From NCBI GenBank assembly GCA_020747015.1, contig JAGTJM010000017.1, positions 434,001-498,000 of the forward strand: a stretch of DNA of 64,000 nucleotides, given 5' to 3'. The notes below the pieces were generated by a model, which was given only the letters and a program-made list of their open reading frames with translations, did no database searches and had not been told where the DNA came from. This DNA is from Pyrenochaeta sp. MPI-SDFR-AT-0127. Taxonomy: Eukaryota > Ascomycota > Dothideomycetes > Pleosporales > Cucurbitariaceae. Position 1 is the stretch's first letter; each line of letters starts with the position of its first letter. Below, one piece after another: positions 11,931 to 24,448 of the stretch. A program made the position numbers and the translations under genes.

Positions 11931-12438
11931 TCAGACTTCGCGGAGGGCGGTGGGAACAATAGTCGCTGACCTCTCTCCGGGTGCAGCTTGTTGCGAGATG
12001 TGTGCATCGACGGCATAGTTCCTGCAGCAATGATATTAGCCAAATGCATTTCCCAAAGTCACCATCTTTTAGATTGGGGCATACATACTTTCCATTATAG
12101 GTGAATTTATACACACCATCCAGCTGCACTTGTTGGAGGCTATTGTCGAATGGCCTTAGAGTAAATTCAAGGGTCCTGCCGGCCCTATCACCAGCGATCA
12201 CGCTGTTGCAGTCCTGGGTCACACCTCCAGCACCGGCAATGGAGCATCTGGTCGTGAACGAAATCGCGGGGATCGTGATACCAGAGACAGTAGCTTGAGG
12301 AGCATCGAGGACAAAGTTTGCCCAGCCGATTCCATACCAACTGCCACTCCACCTTGTGAAGGACCAAGTGTAGGTGGATGGAATAGGAATAGCAAGGGCG
12401 GAGGAGATGGCCAGGAGGAAGGCGTATGAGACACGCAT
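11931..12438 (-). CDS. Small secreted protein
   Basis: Two exons, 12438-12089 and 12021-11931, give a 146-residue protein. A classic signal peptide (about residues 1-16, ending in SALA) is followed by a mature part of about 130 residues with two cysteines, at CSIAGAG and QDCN. It is rich in aromatic and beta-prone stretches such as TYTWSFTRWSGSWYG. Without splicing the frame runs on for 78 poor-quality residues; the 67-nt intron (GTATGT donor, CTGCAG acceptor) gives a compact end. I recognise no domain. Secreted fungal proteins of this size include effectors and wall or allergen-type proteins, but calling it an effector would be a guess. The gene stands alone among long spacers, a common setting for such genes. 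Confidence 0.75.
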
Positions 12439-13177
12439 TATGGCGATGAGATTCCGAAGAGTTGATAGAATACTGCGAAAGTCGAGGAGTGTGATTGATG
12501 TGCTGTTTCAATGTCGGAACTTGTAGAAGCTCGGGTGCTCTTTATGCTTTTACTTCGGTGATTTTTTGAGCTCCCGAGGTCCGGAACGTCATGCAGCAGA
12601 GCAGAAGGAAGGAAAATTATTAGAAAGTAATCGGGTATAAAACCTGAAAAAATGCATTTACCTTCCTCAAGTAGCTCCTGCAATCTATGTTTGCCTCCCA
12701 AAGAAAGGCTTCAGCATATCGTTGATTCGACGACCGAGGATAACCCTACTGGTTGCATGCCTGTTGCATAACCAATGTGGAGTCGGCCCTACGCTGCTTG
12801 CGTGTAGGAACTGACGGGATTGAACGTAGTTGATTGGCAGTAGGGCCTATTCCAAAATGTGTGGGGTTTCGGGTAAAAGCAGAAAATCCTCATTAGGAAC
12901 CTGCTCCAAACAAGGTGTTCCATGTTGGGACCATTCCGAAGTTCGGTAGTTGGTTCCGAAGCTCGTCAGCGGATACCGCATAGAGCGGAAATTGGAGCCC
13001 CACAGCATCCACGGTCAGTAAAATGTCAGGCTTACCAAGTCACAAAACGACCAAAGAATTCAGAGATGTGCAGATATGTATGGAAGCTGCATGTTCATGT
13101 AGTAGAGAATAATACCAAGTATGTAGTTGAATCGCCAGTTCAAGAGTTTTGCTACTGGCCAACTACTTCTCTCAATT
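12439..13177. other. Intergenic region
   Basis: Promoter side of the small secreted protein and 3' side of the glyoxalase-like gene, which is on the same strand. No supported gene. Confidence 0.4.
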
Positions 13178-14038
13178 TTAGACGTATTCAACCCACAGAC
13201 CACCTACGCTACCATCTCCGTGCGTCTTGTCAAGCCGCTCTGCTGTCCCAAGAGTTTTGCCTGGCTGATTTTCTGCACCTAGTACTACATTCCCGTACAT
13301 GAACCCTGATTCTTCAACTTGCATAAATTCTTCCTTGGTCTGTGGCAGTCGAAGCGTGATCCTCGAACCACCGTCTATGCCTCGAACCTGATTGACTCTC
13401 CCAGCACTGAAAATTACTTCGTCACCCTTCGTAATACCATCACTGCCGAAAATTGATGTATAGATACGTCTTGTTTCATTGAGGATGATTTTATTCTTCG
13501 TGATTACAGTGAGCTGTCGGACGCCCAAAGCACCACAAGCATGCTTCGTCTTTTTGTCATCAAGCGGAACCCGAATATTGCGTGGTGTGATGTCGTGGCA
13601 GAAAAAGGGTATTCGGCCACGGACATGCTGCCCGCCGTTGTCACCTTTGGGAAACTTAACAGCCCATTTGACATCTACACCGTCGGCTCTCTTCCTTCCG
13701 CCATGGATTGGTTCCCCATGGCTGTCCTTGAGTCCCTCGTAATTGCTTTCGGGAGTGGTGCTGTTCGTCAAGCACCAGTCTTTCCAACCTACGAAGCTAG
13801 CATCCGGACCCCACCAATGCGTGGGCGCGGCATCGGGATTGATGAAGCTGATGAGCTCAATATAGCAGCCATCTGAAAGGAGGATAAGAGTGTTAGATGT
13901 CGCACCATCCGCATGGAATCCGCCAGGTGAGAGTGTGAAGTTGTCCGTAAAGAAGGTAGGGACCAAGGGCAAATTTGTAGTCGGGTCAACGGGTACGAAA
14001 AGGACCAGATGGTCGAGATCTTGATTCACTTTTGACAT
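13178..14038 (-). CDS. Glyoxalase-like domain protein
   Basis: Single-exon gene of 286 residues that looks complete. It opens with LDHLVLFVPVD, the first strand and metal-position His of a vicinal-oxygen-chelate fold. It continues with a patch, GGFHADGATSNTLILLSDG, where the substrate entry and second ligand are expected, and then CYIELISF, whose Glu is a typical metal ligand. The overall arrangement matches the fungal glyoxalase-3-like family (PF13468 type). Members are uncharacterised for the most part; they are not proven lactoylglutathione lyases. No signal peptide is visible, so it should be cytosolic. The start at 14038 fits the usual N-terminus of the family. Confidence 0.83.
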   Translation of the reverse strand: MSKVNQDLDHLVLFVPVDPTTNLPLVPTFFTDNFTLSPGGFHADGATSNTLILLSDGCYIELISFINPDAAPTHWWGPDASFVGWKDWCLTNSTTPESNYEGLKDSHGEPIHGGRKRADGVDVKWAVKFPKGDNGGQHVRGRIPFFCHDITPRNIRVPLDDKKTKHACGALGVRQLTVITKNKIILNETRRIYTSIFGSDGITKGDEVIFSAGRVNQVRGIDGGSRITLRLPQTKEEFMQVEESGFMYGNVVLGAENQPGKTLGTAERLDKTHGDGSVGGLWVEYV

Positions 14039-14837
14039 GACGTACTATCTTTAAATGCCCTGGCAATTGATACGAGGAGTTCTAGGAAGTTTGGTATGAG
14101 GATCGAGATAATGGCTGGTGCTGGATGTGGGAGCACAGTGGCAATCTCAGCAAATATGACCCAGTAGACTGGTTGCTGTACCGCACTTGGACTTGTTGTT
14201 GACGATAAATTCTGACTGAGCACGAGCAAAGAGCGACCCGTCAACATACGTGCTTGGATGCTGAGGCGGAGTCATCGAAGCTCTCCGAAAGCGGAAAGAA
14301 GCTCCCGTGCAAGCAAAGGTGGGGGTGGTTAGGTAAACTACAATCTCGCCTCCCGCATCATCGCGCCACCGCACCGCACTACGCCCCTAAACTAACACGT
14401 TCTAACGTTTGGTTTCCAAGCACGATCGTGAGATGTAGTCGGACAGATTCAGGGATCACAATGTTGTCGCGGAGCATAGGCGATCCGCTCCGAACAAGCC
14501 CGCTCCGGATGAATGAGGTGACGCCCTCGTTTCCCACCGGCCACTCCCATCATGTCTTCCCTTGTACATGCATCTCTCTTGCATGTCGGTTATTCATATC
14601 TACAACACCCCGCAGTATTGGCCCCAATCGAATGCGCAAACTGCAGCACACCATGGAGAGCTCCGTTCCTTGGCTCGACAGACCGGTCAGCAAGCACAAT
14701 GCATTATTGGTGGGACACGTCGTGCAACACATGTTCGCTGTCAATACTCTACACTTGCGTCCGGCAGAGCTGTCGCACATCACCAACGAGCGTACTGGAA
14801 AGACCTGTCCTCCTTGAGTTGCGTGTATGGACTGGCA
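14039..14837. promoter_or_regulatory. Divergent promoter region
   Basis: Spacer between the divergently transcribed glyoxalase-like and CorA-like genes, so it should hold both promoters. A plus-strand frame is open in phase from 14562 into the CorA-like gene, but it lacks the look of coding sequence; I treat 14562-14837 as leader. No specific operator or TATA box can be named. Confidence 0.4.
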
Positions 14838-17800
14838 ATGGCCAAGAAGAAGAAGCCCAAGAAGGGACAGCCAGCTGGATTGTGGTGGGATGATATGGAC
14901 CAGAGTAGCAAGGCTACACATGACGCACTCCACGACCCTAACGCAACAATGATTCCTCCAAGCGATACAGAAATACGTACGCATGATCAACTGGATAGCT
15001 TACGGGGTTCTTTCATCTCAGAAACACATAGTGGGCTCACTCCTGGCCATCCCCCCAGTCCGAACTTAGCTGATAAGAAATTTACTGGCTGTTTGGAGAT
15101 CGCCAGGTCGGCAGCTGATGCGCTTCAAGAACAGAGCGGTTTTGAAGTAGGTGCCATAGATTCTAGTGACATCCCATATTCGGATTTTCGATGTGAACAG
15201 GACAAAGGAATATCGTCTGGCAAGCTGAAGACTACAGCCTTTACTGACCTTGGAGCACCTGATTCCACGAAAAGCCCTCGTATTTCACTCATGAAACGAC
15301 TGTCTGCCGCGTATGGCACTGATGATGATAATTTCGAAGCCGACCAGAAAGAATCAGCAGTCTCTCCGCAGGCCATTGAAGCTCTGATGCTGCAGGAGAC
15401 GGACAAGATTGTGGGGTCTAGTTCTGGCTCTGGGCGAGGCCGATCTCTACCTACTGCGGAAGCCCAGAATGAAAAAGACCCGAGGGACCCCGACTTGGAT
15501 ACTTCGCCGAAGAGTATGGACAAGAAAGACGGTAGAACCCAGTTGTCATGGCTGGGTTGTGTCAAGCCTGAAGATAATGTCGACCGTCTCGTCGCTCGTC
15601 TGACACCAGATCGAAAGAGCAAGAAGAATGATCCTTCGACTTTTCCGAAGCCTCTAGCTGTCGAAACTCCGTTTGCTGATCATTGGAGATATTCTCCTGC
15701 AGCTAGGAATGATAAAGCAAATAACGAAGAACACAAACTTAATGAACTTTCAGAAGAGCCATTCCTTGGCTTCACAAACGATCTTGAAAAGGTTCCAAAA
15801 CCTGATCAGATGGATATGAATATCACTCGGGGAAAAGACACAAATCGTGGGACGAATACCTCTGCTATGAGGAGAGAGACCCCCCAATCTTCGTTCACTC
15901 CTTCATCTGCAGAGACGATGAGGCCACATTTTGAACACAATCGTACCAGCTCTTGGCCACCAGCATATCACAGTGATGAGGAATTTGATTCAGAACAGGA
16001 CTCGTGGCCAAAGTATTCATCTCAGCAACAGCATGCCCCAATAAGGCACACCCAGGCCGCTACCCATGGTCCTTATCCAGGGTCGACGTCATACCTTGAC
16101 TACTATCCACCATATAATTCACACTTACAGCCTTATTCGGCGCAGTACCCCTACTTCTATCATACACCATATGGCCTTGAGCCTCTTTATAAGTCACAGC
16201 ACCATAGCCAGCACCAAGGGTTCCGGCAATCACAAAATACCAGCCGACCTAGAACAGAAAGGGCAGCATCCGCCAGGAATGCGACAGCCAAAGCAGGAAA
16301 AGATCAAATTGGAACTAATGTACCACATCTCCAACAATCTGATATACATCATTCGCATTCGCTCCAGGATGTATCTTTGCATGACGATTCTTCAGACACA
16401 ACATCACAATCGGATTCATCATCCAAAACAGCTCGTCGCACCCACAAACATGTCCCAGCGGCAACAGAATTGTCAGGAAGCGCAGTTTCTGTAGAAGGTG
16501 ACAAGAAGATGGACTACAAAGCCCCAACTTGTGAAGATTATCACAGTGATGAATCGGATGGCATAGCCCTACCGCAGCCGCAACTGCACAAAAAGCGCGA
16601 TCCATCATCAAATGTGGTGGTTGTCAATGACTCACGTAAGACAAGACGCCGTAACAGTAAGTCTGGCCGGCCGCCAAAATCTGAGCAGAATTACGCTCAG
16701 CCAATGTCACGTCCATCAAGGACTGTTGTACCGCCGAAACGTTCTTCGAAAAGAGAGCCTCGCCCAATGTCATATCATGCAATCAATGGGCCGGTGCCTG
16801 AACCAGTATTTCCGCCTATGCAATCGGCGTGGGTACCCTCACTGCATCAGAGCAGGGCACACTCTGCCTTTACTTATGGACCACCGCCTCCTAGACCTGT
16901 CTTTGCATCGGCGCCGTCCCCCCCTGCTTATGCACCAGCGCCTTCCGCCCCTGCACCGCCGCGGCCCACTTCTAGTTCTTCTATTTCTGCGATTGATGTT
17001 GATGGAATGGCATTGCCCTCTGCAGAAACGGTTACCGTTCAACCAACAGAGCGCCCTGAGCGTCCAGGAGCACCTCCTGTCCCTCAGTCAGCGTCCCCTG
17101 AAGTGGAAGCATTAGCCACTAGCAACAATGCTCTAATAGAATCGAGTAGGTCCGAGGGACTGGTAATTGCAGTTTCGGTCCAATGCAGCCATGCAACGCT
17201 TCATTCACGTTTCTCCACCTTACTCCACCAGAATTGGCCAGAACGCATGGCCCAAAATGACCTCGGAGAGGTCTTTGTTAAGAAAGCCGTAAACGCAAAG
17301 CGATTCAAGAAAAGAGATGGTTCACATTCCATTGAACTATCTTGTGATAACGGACCCTCCTTGAAACAGTTTGATAACAATGCGTATCAAATACAATGGC
17401 TGTAAGTCCTTTAGAATTGACGATCTAGGCTGTCGAGCATTGGCTCACGTTATTTAGACACCTCAACCGATGTCAAATGGATCTTGCAGATTTCGAGGTT
17501 AGCCAATCCCCTTTATTTCTTCTGCTATAGTTTACTTGACGTTCATGAACAAAATCGATAAGTGTTTCTCTGATAACGTTTCAGAACATGTGTCTTAATG
17601 CACCTGGCATCAGCGGTGAATTACGATTTGTTGTCCTCAGACTTTTCAAACATGTCCAAGACAATTTTCGAAAACGTTTTTATGATGGTTTCGCGATCGA
17701 CCCAGGCACTGTCTTACGTTGCGATGGAACTTCATCCAGGAGTACCAACAATCATGAACTTTCGGCAACTTTTGTTTGCTTCCCCTATCTCTCCGTGGAA

Positions 17801-20800
17801 CCGCGGCGGCATAATGCTCGGTCAACTACGCATGGATACCCTACCAAAAGTATAATGCGAATACTCTATCCATATGAATCAACGGAAGATCGCGAAGTAG
17901 CACCTATCTTCTGTAAAAACACGCCACATGCATCAGAGGGTGTGTTGTATGTTCCTCAGTTGTGGGCAGTGATCGTCGGCTCCAGTACGCCTTCCAAGAC
18001 ATAATTTTCTTCTGAATCGTTTTGCTGAAATTCCCCCAGAATATATTGTGACCTCCGCCGATATTGAAAGTGACGGTTTACTTGGCTCTTCCGTGGCTAT
18101 AGTTCAGGCATTAAACTCAATGGACCATATCCCAGTCATCCCAGATGACTGCCTCCCGCGGACCGATCAAATGAGCAATGTTTCGCAGCATGCCTTTGAC
18201 GAGAAACATGTAAATTCCGAGCAAGGCTTTGTTGATATTGATAGCAATTATAGCCATCAGGACTCAACTCGTACGAATAGCCTATCATCTGTGCAGTTGT
18301 TTGACGGTATGCGGGTTGAGGAATTCTTGGTCACGGACCAAGACCCTATTGACCCCATTGAGTCAACCCTGGCGGCCATACAAACCAGCTCGTCAATGGA
18401 TTTTGATGTGTCGCCACTTTGTGTTGGGCAATCAGGAACTAACTATCAAGTTTCATTTGTTCAGCATCCCAATGATAAGACCCTCTCCTTAGCGCCGTCC
18501 ATGATCTCTGGTCATCACCGCCAGGACGTGGGCACAGAAATTGATGCACCCATCATCTTTACTAGCGTCGAAGCTTTCAAGGCAGATAGAACTTCTCTCT
18601 GTGAGGAAGACCTTGCGGAAGAACGAAACTCAATACTTTCCATGCTCAGCGCATTAACAGAGCCCCAGATGACTACTCAGTATTTGGAGGCGTTTCAAAC
18701 GTGTCTAACCTACATTCTGCATATATGGACAAATGTTTCCAACGATAAAGAGAAAGAGCAGCTCGGAATACTGTCCAAATTAGAGCAGAGTATACCTCGG
18801 GCGGAGATGTTACGGAGCATGTGTGACCTCGAGCTCCAAAGCTCCGTTTTTGCTCAACATCTCGAATATCGGGAAGCCATGCTCAAAGCCCTTGGAGTTA
18901 AAAACTCGTCATGTCAAAATGAGCTTCACAGTTTGGGAGATGCTGTCCAGGACGCTATAAACCTTCTTAAGAGAGTGTCTGGTTCCGGCCTTACTGCAGC
19001 AATTAGACCGAAGATCAAGCCCCGTGGCGGCGAAGTCGACAAAATACATATCCCTGGACAAAATCGAAGTCATGCCAATGGTGCAAAGCACAATCTCCGT
19101 CGAAGAAACACCCCTCCGTTTCTGACTTGGGCATGGCTCAGCTCTGAATACGATAAGAGCGTCAGACCCGAGCGCTTGGCCGCTGAGAATCTGTTTGCAA
19201 TCATGGAAGATATTGATCGCAATCTCAGACGCCGTAATGAGATCTCTTACACTCTCGCCATGGAAATTAGTCTCGCCGAGTGGGATGAAAGGATTTCTGG
19301 CTCCCAACAACAGCTTTCTTATATTTCTAGTGCTCATCCGGACAGCAGTCTCCTGTATGCGTCCACGCATCTCAGCCCACGTATCATTGGTGGTTCCCCG
19401 TCTTCGCCACGAAGATCAATTGTTGATTTTCTTGGCGAGGATGCTTTGCTCCAAGCACAGAAGAGCGCAATTCATGCTGCTATTGATGACTTATCAACCC
19501 ATGCGAAGAACTTTGTAGGGTTGTTCATACCCTGTAGTTACCAGCACGCGGTATCCAAGAAGATATGGGGATCGCTATCATTACTTCTCAAGGTAAATCT
19601 AATTTTGTGTTTATACAGCACGAGTTTCTCTAAACCCTTGCAATAAGTCCTGTTGAAGTTTAGGCTAGTATTTCTGTTTTGACGATCTTCGCGAGCAGGC
19701 TTCCTGTCGTTTCCGTACACCCTCTCCCGTGTGCTTTCCACATGATCCAGCTGTCTTTTCATGATAGAGTCAACGCTGACTTAGGCCCTAGAGTGCGACA
19801 TCTAGCCTTGGCGACGAGGAACGCGAAAGGCAGAATTATATCATTCGACCATTAGATGCGGAGTTCATGACAAGTCATGGAATTGAGCAGCCTCCCTTTG
19901 CCCTACAAGACTGTTCAGCGTGTAGAGATGGACACGTGCACAAGTCTGTCCAAGATGCTGTCTACCATCTAAAGCGCGTTCATTTTAAGTATGAATCGCG
20001 TTTATCAGAGCTTGCGCATCTTCAAACAACTCATCACCACTGGGTGCGGACTGAAAACCAAGTACGTAATGAGCTTGCCAACAAGCATCAGCTACGCCTG
20101 CTTCAAATTTGTCTCAGCTACCTTAAGACTCTTTATGCACGAGCGGAGAAGATTCACCTAGGTATATCCCACGATGAGAAAACAGATGTAGTGCGGTACC
20201 AGTTGCCTAACGACCTTGTTGATTGCTTCGAGGCAACTGCACTTTTCATCATGCAATGTGCGACATCACTGATCGCCATTGAAGATGAGATGCGACGATG
20301 GCAGCATGTTCCTGGACTTTCACTTGAAGATATCAAAACTCCAGTCGTAGAATATGCTGTTGAGCGTTTGGGTGAACTTGGCCAGGCTGCGCAATCATCG
20401 ATGACTCGAGCCGAAAAGACCTTGGCATTGTCTGATCCTGAGACAAATGTAGTTAGCATGGGTGCTACGGGACCTGAGTTACTACTATTGGTTCTGTTTC
20501 AGAACTTACAGAAAAAGCAGTTACTTGAGGGCATTGACATGGATGTTAATCAGTTGTATCAAGAATCCGCGTCTAAGTTGGTAAGTCTCATTTCACCTAC
20601 AGGATGTTGTCGCGACGATTGCACATGCCGACTTAATCCATCGTTGAACTTCACTGGTGTGCTGATACCATATTCGTTAGCAATACCAAGTTAATCAATT
20701 TCCGCGCAAGCGCCTGCTTCGAGACATTCACGCCTTACAAGAGGAACTGTCCGTCATCCAGGTGGTGAACTCTTGGCAACAACGGAGCTTCGAAAGCTTA

Positions 20801-21430
20801 GTCAAAGTCCTCGACCCCCACTCTTTCGAAAACCCATCACCAAGCCGTGTTACCATGTTTCCTTCCGAGTCTGAGTGTCTAACTGCATCACTGAAAGACC
20901 TTGATTCCAAGATCACCGAGTTGGACGCATTAAAAAACAGAACGCAGTATCTTCGAGAGCAGTTAAAACAGAGTGTTGAGATTCTCGAGGAGGATCATGG
21001 GAAAGCGATCCTAGTGTTTACTATGATTACAACAATATTCCTGCCCCTGTAGGTGCCCCTATTTCAAGTGAAAAGAATTTCACTAACATCGTGTAGTTCC
21101 TTTGTCACCAGCTTTTTCGGTATGAACACATCAGACATTCGCAATACTAGCAGAGGTCAGGATTTCTTCTGGGCGATTGCCATACCAGTTACTGCTGGAA
21201 TAGTCTTCCTTGCTGTACTGTTGGCGTATCATGGAGACAAGCTGTACGACGCAGTCGTGCAGGTGGTCCATCAGCTGAGGAAGAAGCGAACACAGAGGGT
21301 GGCTCAACCTGAGCATAGGCAATTGTGGAGTAAGAAGCCTTTGCCCCTTCATCAGCGTTCATGGAGTTTGCGCAGACACAGTGGATTTGGTTTGAAACAA
21401 CTTGACTCGGGGGCCATGAGGCTGCGATAA
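14838..21430 (+). CDS. CorA-like transporter protein with giant disordered N-terminus
   Basis: Eight exons: 14838-17401, 17458-17497, 17585-17984, 18040-19592, 19669-19728, 19792-20580, 20681-21048, 21097-21430. All phases agree and give about 2035 residues. The N-terminal ~850 residues are low-complexity: a Lys-rich start, many Ser/His/Gln/Pro tracts and a Pro/Ala-rich block near 16870-16980. The middle (~850-1900) is alpha-helical and resembles fungal CorA-like multi-domain proteins. The C-terminus has two membrane spans (~1909-1931 and ~1946-1967). The first ends in FFGMN, residues 1931-1935, carrying the GMN selectivity signature of CorA/Mrs2/Alr Mg2+ channels. Typical CorA proteins have 300-900 residues, so this is very long. 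Transport is inferred from the GMN motif only. Exon 5 (60 nt) is the least certain, but its 20 residues (FDDLREQ core) fit the neighbouring sequence. Confidence 0.82.
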
Positions 21431-21607
21431 GTGCTCGACTGTTGCCGGGCACTTCATGATGTTTCGGATAATATAATAGCCGATGTCGACGCAATACTCC
21501 TTATCTTTTTGCAGTGCAGGTCGAATTCACAAGAAGTTCTGTTTTTTGAAATAGAAGAATAATCTATTTAAATGATGCGGAAAAAGTACAACAAAGGAGA
21601 TTGTTTT

Positions 21608-22877
21608 TCAAGCCTCAGCCGATCGTCGGGCAGGCGATAAATTAGTCTTGCTAGACATCTCATGTCCACTCGGCGTTTCCTTGGATCTCCTCTTCCTCAG
21701 CATCTCACCATACACGATTGCACCGAGATATGCTGCACCCATGACGCCAGCAAGAACGGAATATACAACCATGTAAGCGGTACTGACGCCAGATAGCTGC
21801 ATGCCGAGGCCGCCATTGACCATTCCTAGAATAATGGCAATTCTACCCACCCAGATGTGGCTGTAAGAGCTTGCGCTTCGAGCTCCTGTCTGCACGAAGC
21901 GTTTGTGATGCAACCAACCAAATAGTGGCTGGAAGAGCATCAAGGCAACCAACACAATGCCAATAATAGGATGTGCCTCCTTCATGTAGTCGTCGATGAT
22001 ACCGTAATACAGGCCGAGGCCAAATGCTGCAGCAAATAGGATCCAACTGAATATTTGGATACCAGCGTGTACCCAAATGAGACCCGGAAAGCTTGCAACA
22101 CGGATGAGGATACCTCCAAGAGGGAAGAGGATCACGAAAGCCAACGATGCGAAGATGCCATGGCACCAGAGAACGACGGCGGTATTGACGCTGGATTTGT
22201 TCGTCTGAGTCCCCGCCGTGGTGGTGGTGATTGTGACATCTTGGAACGGATTCGAGCTGGAACCGCCTACTGCAGAGGCGAAAGACCATGTAAATTCTCC
22301 ATGCGCACTGTGCTCCTGGAAGTTTGCTTGTACATTGGTCGAATCGATTGGGTTGCCGCTCAAATGCGCAGTAATCCAGGCGCCGCTATTTCCAGTAAAG
22401 TCCATGGTTCCACTGGTGCCCCAGCTTTGGCAATTCCCGCATCGCACATTCGCAACCATGACGCCGTTTTGCACACCGCTTCCAGCCAGCAGCTCCGCAT
22501 CAATGCTTGAGTCGTATCTCGGCATTACCTCGCCGCTGGCATGGCGAGGTGAGAGTGTAACGTTGCCATTGCCGTTTGTGTAGATGACGAAGACATTGGC
22601 GTTTGACATGCCATTGCTACCTTGGCCGAGAGCAATCCAGGAGTATGTTGTCGGACCGCTTATCGAGAAGTAAATATCACCGTTGCCTGTTTGCGCTGTC
22701 GAGGCGGGGATGTTGAGGCGGTAGCAGACATTGGAGGTTGTGCAATGTTCGGCTATTTGGGCTTTGGCTGTGAAACCTGGCGAGGGGTGTTAGCAGGACC
22801 GTCACCTTGAGTACATCGCCAGAATACATACCAAACGCCAAACTGGCGAGCGCCGCCTTTAGATAACTAGAGCGCAT
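21608..22877 (-). CDS. DOMON and cytochrome b561 membrane redox protein
   Basis: Two exons, 22877-22832 and 22776-21608, give 404 residues. Exon 1 encodes the signal peptide only. Residues ~20-195 form a DOMON/CDH-type cytochrome domain; the GSNGM stretch around residue 72 lies where the heme-ligand Met is expected. A Ser/Thr-rich linker leads to five or so hydrophobic spans (~217-380) of the cytochrome b561/ferric reductase type, with candidate heme histidines at 221, 252, 284 and 322. Family members pass electrons across a membrane, often from ascorbate-like donors to an extracellular heme domain. The C-terminus is a basic cytosolic tail. It is tail to tail with the CorA-like gene, 177 bases apart. 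The physiological donor and acceptor are unknown. Confidence 0.9.
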
Positions 22878-24448
22878 GCTGTTGCGACCAGGTTGGACGA
22901 AGTGTCAATCTTTAGAGGGTAGGTGGAAGTAGGCAAAGTCGCGGTTGTGAATTGGCGGGTTTGGAACAGCGACGAACGACGTGCGTAGTGCCTAGGTATT
23001 ATAACGACGACTATGCTCCTACCTGTTATGCCCACAACATTACAAATAATCTACAACAGCCCTTGTCCTCTAGGCGCAAGAGTCTAGGCAAAGCTACCCG
23101 AGCAGTTTCATGACGACGCTTGTGCTCGGCCCTAACCGCCAAGGCGTGTGTTCTCGATATGCAAGCTAATTAGGGGAAGCCAGCGTGCAGAGTGCTTTGG
23201 ATTGCATCCTGCACGAATTGACTACCGAGGCGCACTTTCAGACCGTTTGCGACTGGCCACTTCAGCGAGTAAGAGCGGCGCTAAGACGATGTGTGTCCAA
23301 AGAGACACTCTTCTTCACAATTGGGCACTGGTAGAGGGCGCGACATCGACGTCATGGCGCGGCAGCGATTTGGACAAGCGTGAAGCAACAAAGCGTTCCG
23401 CAGCAGACCTGACTTGCAGCGGGGATATCGTACGTGAACACTGGCATGCCTTCCACTTTGGGCCAATCAGCCCGACGGCTTTGGGATACTCGCCGCATTT
23501 GATTCGTTGCACTGCACCAAGCGGAAAGCCATTGAGGCGGAGCGATCTGCCAAGCGTTTGCTGATCAAAAGCGGAGATATCGCGGAGAAATGGCAATGGC
23601 TGTGCTCGTCCTTGGGCTCTGTTGACGGCCACAACGAGATTGCGCGTTCGGCACCTCTCCGGGCTGGGCCTAACTACACGCGACGTGAACGCCGAGATTG
23701 CGTGTCCAATTCGGGCCGGTACCTGGAAGCGACGCCCTCAAAGCAAGGAAAACATTTGCGTGGAATGGATTGCCTTGCCTACCACGCGAATTCAGCAACG
23801 CTATGGCAGTGCTTGCTACCAACACCCACGTTCCTGGCCTGTCAGCGATGAGTAATTACTCCTTACCTTACCAATCTGCTATGCGACCGAATGGCCTAAT
23901 TACCACCCAGACCAGATTGTGTCTGTCCGCGAAAGGGAAGAGAACCCCTCCACTAGGAGCCTTTGGAGGTTTCCAATGCGGCTAGTCGATAGCGTACCCG
24001 ATTCAATCATGGGGACGACGACGACGGCTACGTACCTCTTCCTCTGATAACGTCGTCGCCCGCCAATACATTGCGTCGGCGAAGGACAACTGATAACAAA
24101 GGTTTCCTCTCCCGCGTGTGCTAAGGCTCTTGGACGTATCACTTCCACTGGCAATTATGGCCGTGAAGGAGGGGTAATACCTTGCGTTTTGCTTGGCCGC
24201 AGAAGCGTACGCAACGAGATTGTAATTAGTGATGCTCGTTTGTGCTTCTAGCTAGGGACATCTAACATTTGCGAGACCCAATCAGTCATCGACTACATGT
24301 TTCATCACACAAATGGAGGAGACACAATGGATGAACACAATATTAATCTTAACTTAGGCTCATCCGGATGCATGTGTTCATCACGATGACCTATACAATA
24401 ACGGGGAATTGAACTTCTTGTTCAATGCATTTTCGCTATCACATTGCG
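22878..24448. other. Gene-empty, GC-richer block
   Basis: The first ~150 bases must include the promoter of the cytochrome gene. From about 23100 to 24150 the sequence is visibly richer in G and C than other spacers and has overlapping open frames on both strands, which is expected by chance at this composition. None carries a recognisable motif or splice structure. It may be a decayed gene or a non-coding transcript; I cannot tell. Confidence 0.35.

Noticed and set aside
14562..14837. Extending the CorA-like protein N-terminally to an upstream in-frame ATG
   Set aside because: The added ~90 residues look non-coding, while MAKKKKPKKG at 14838 is a good start and matches Lys-rich starts of such fungal proteins.
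23148..23985. Several 90-140-codon frames on both strands
   Set aside because: They overlap each other in different frames with no recognisable feature; treated as a GC-rich spacer.
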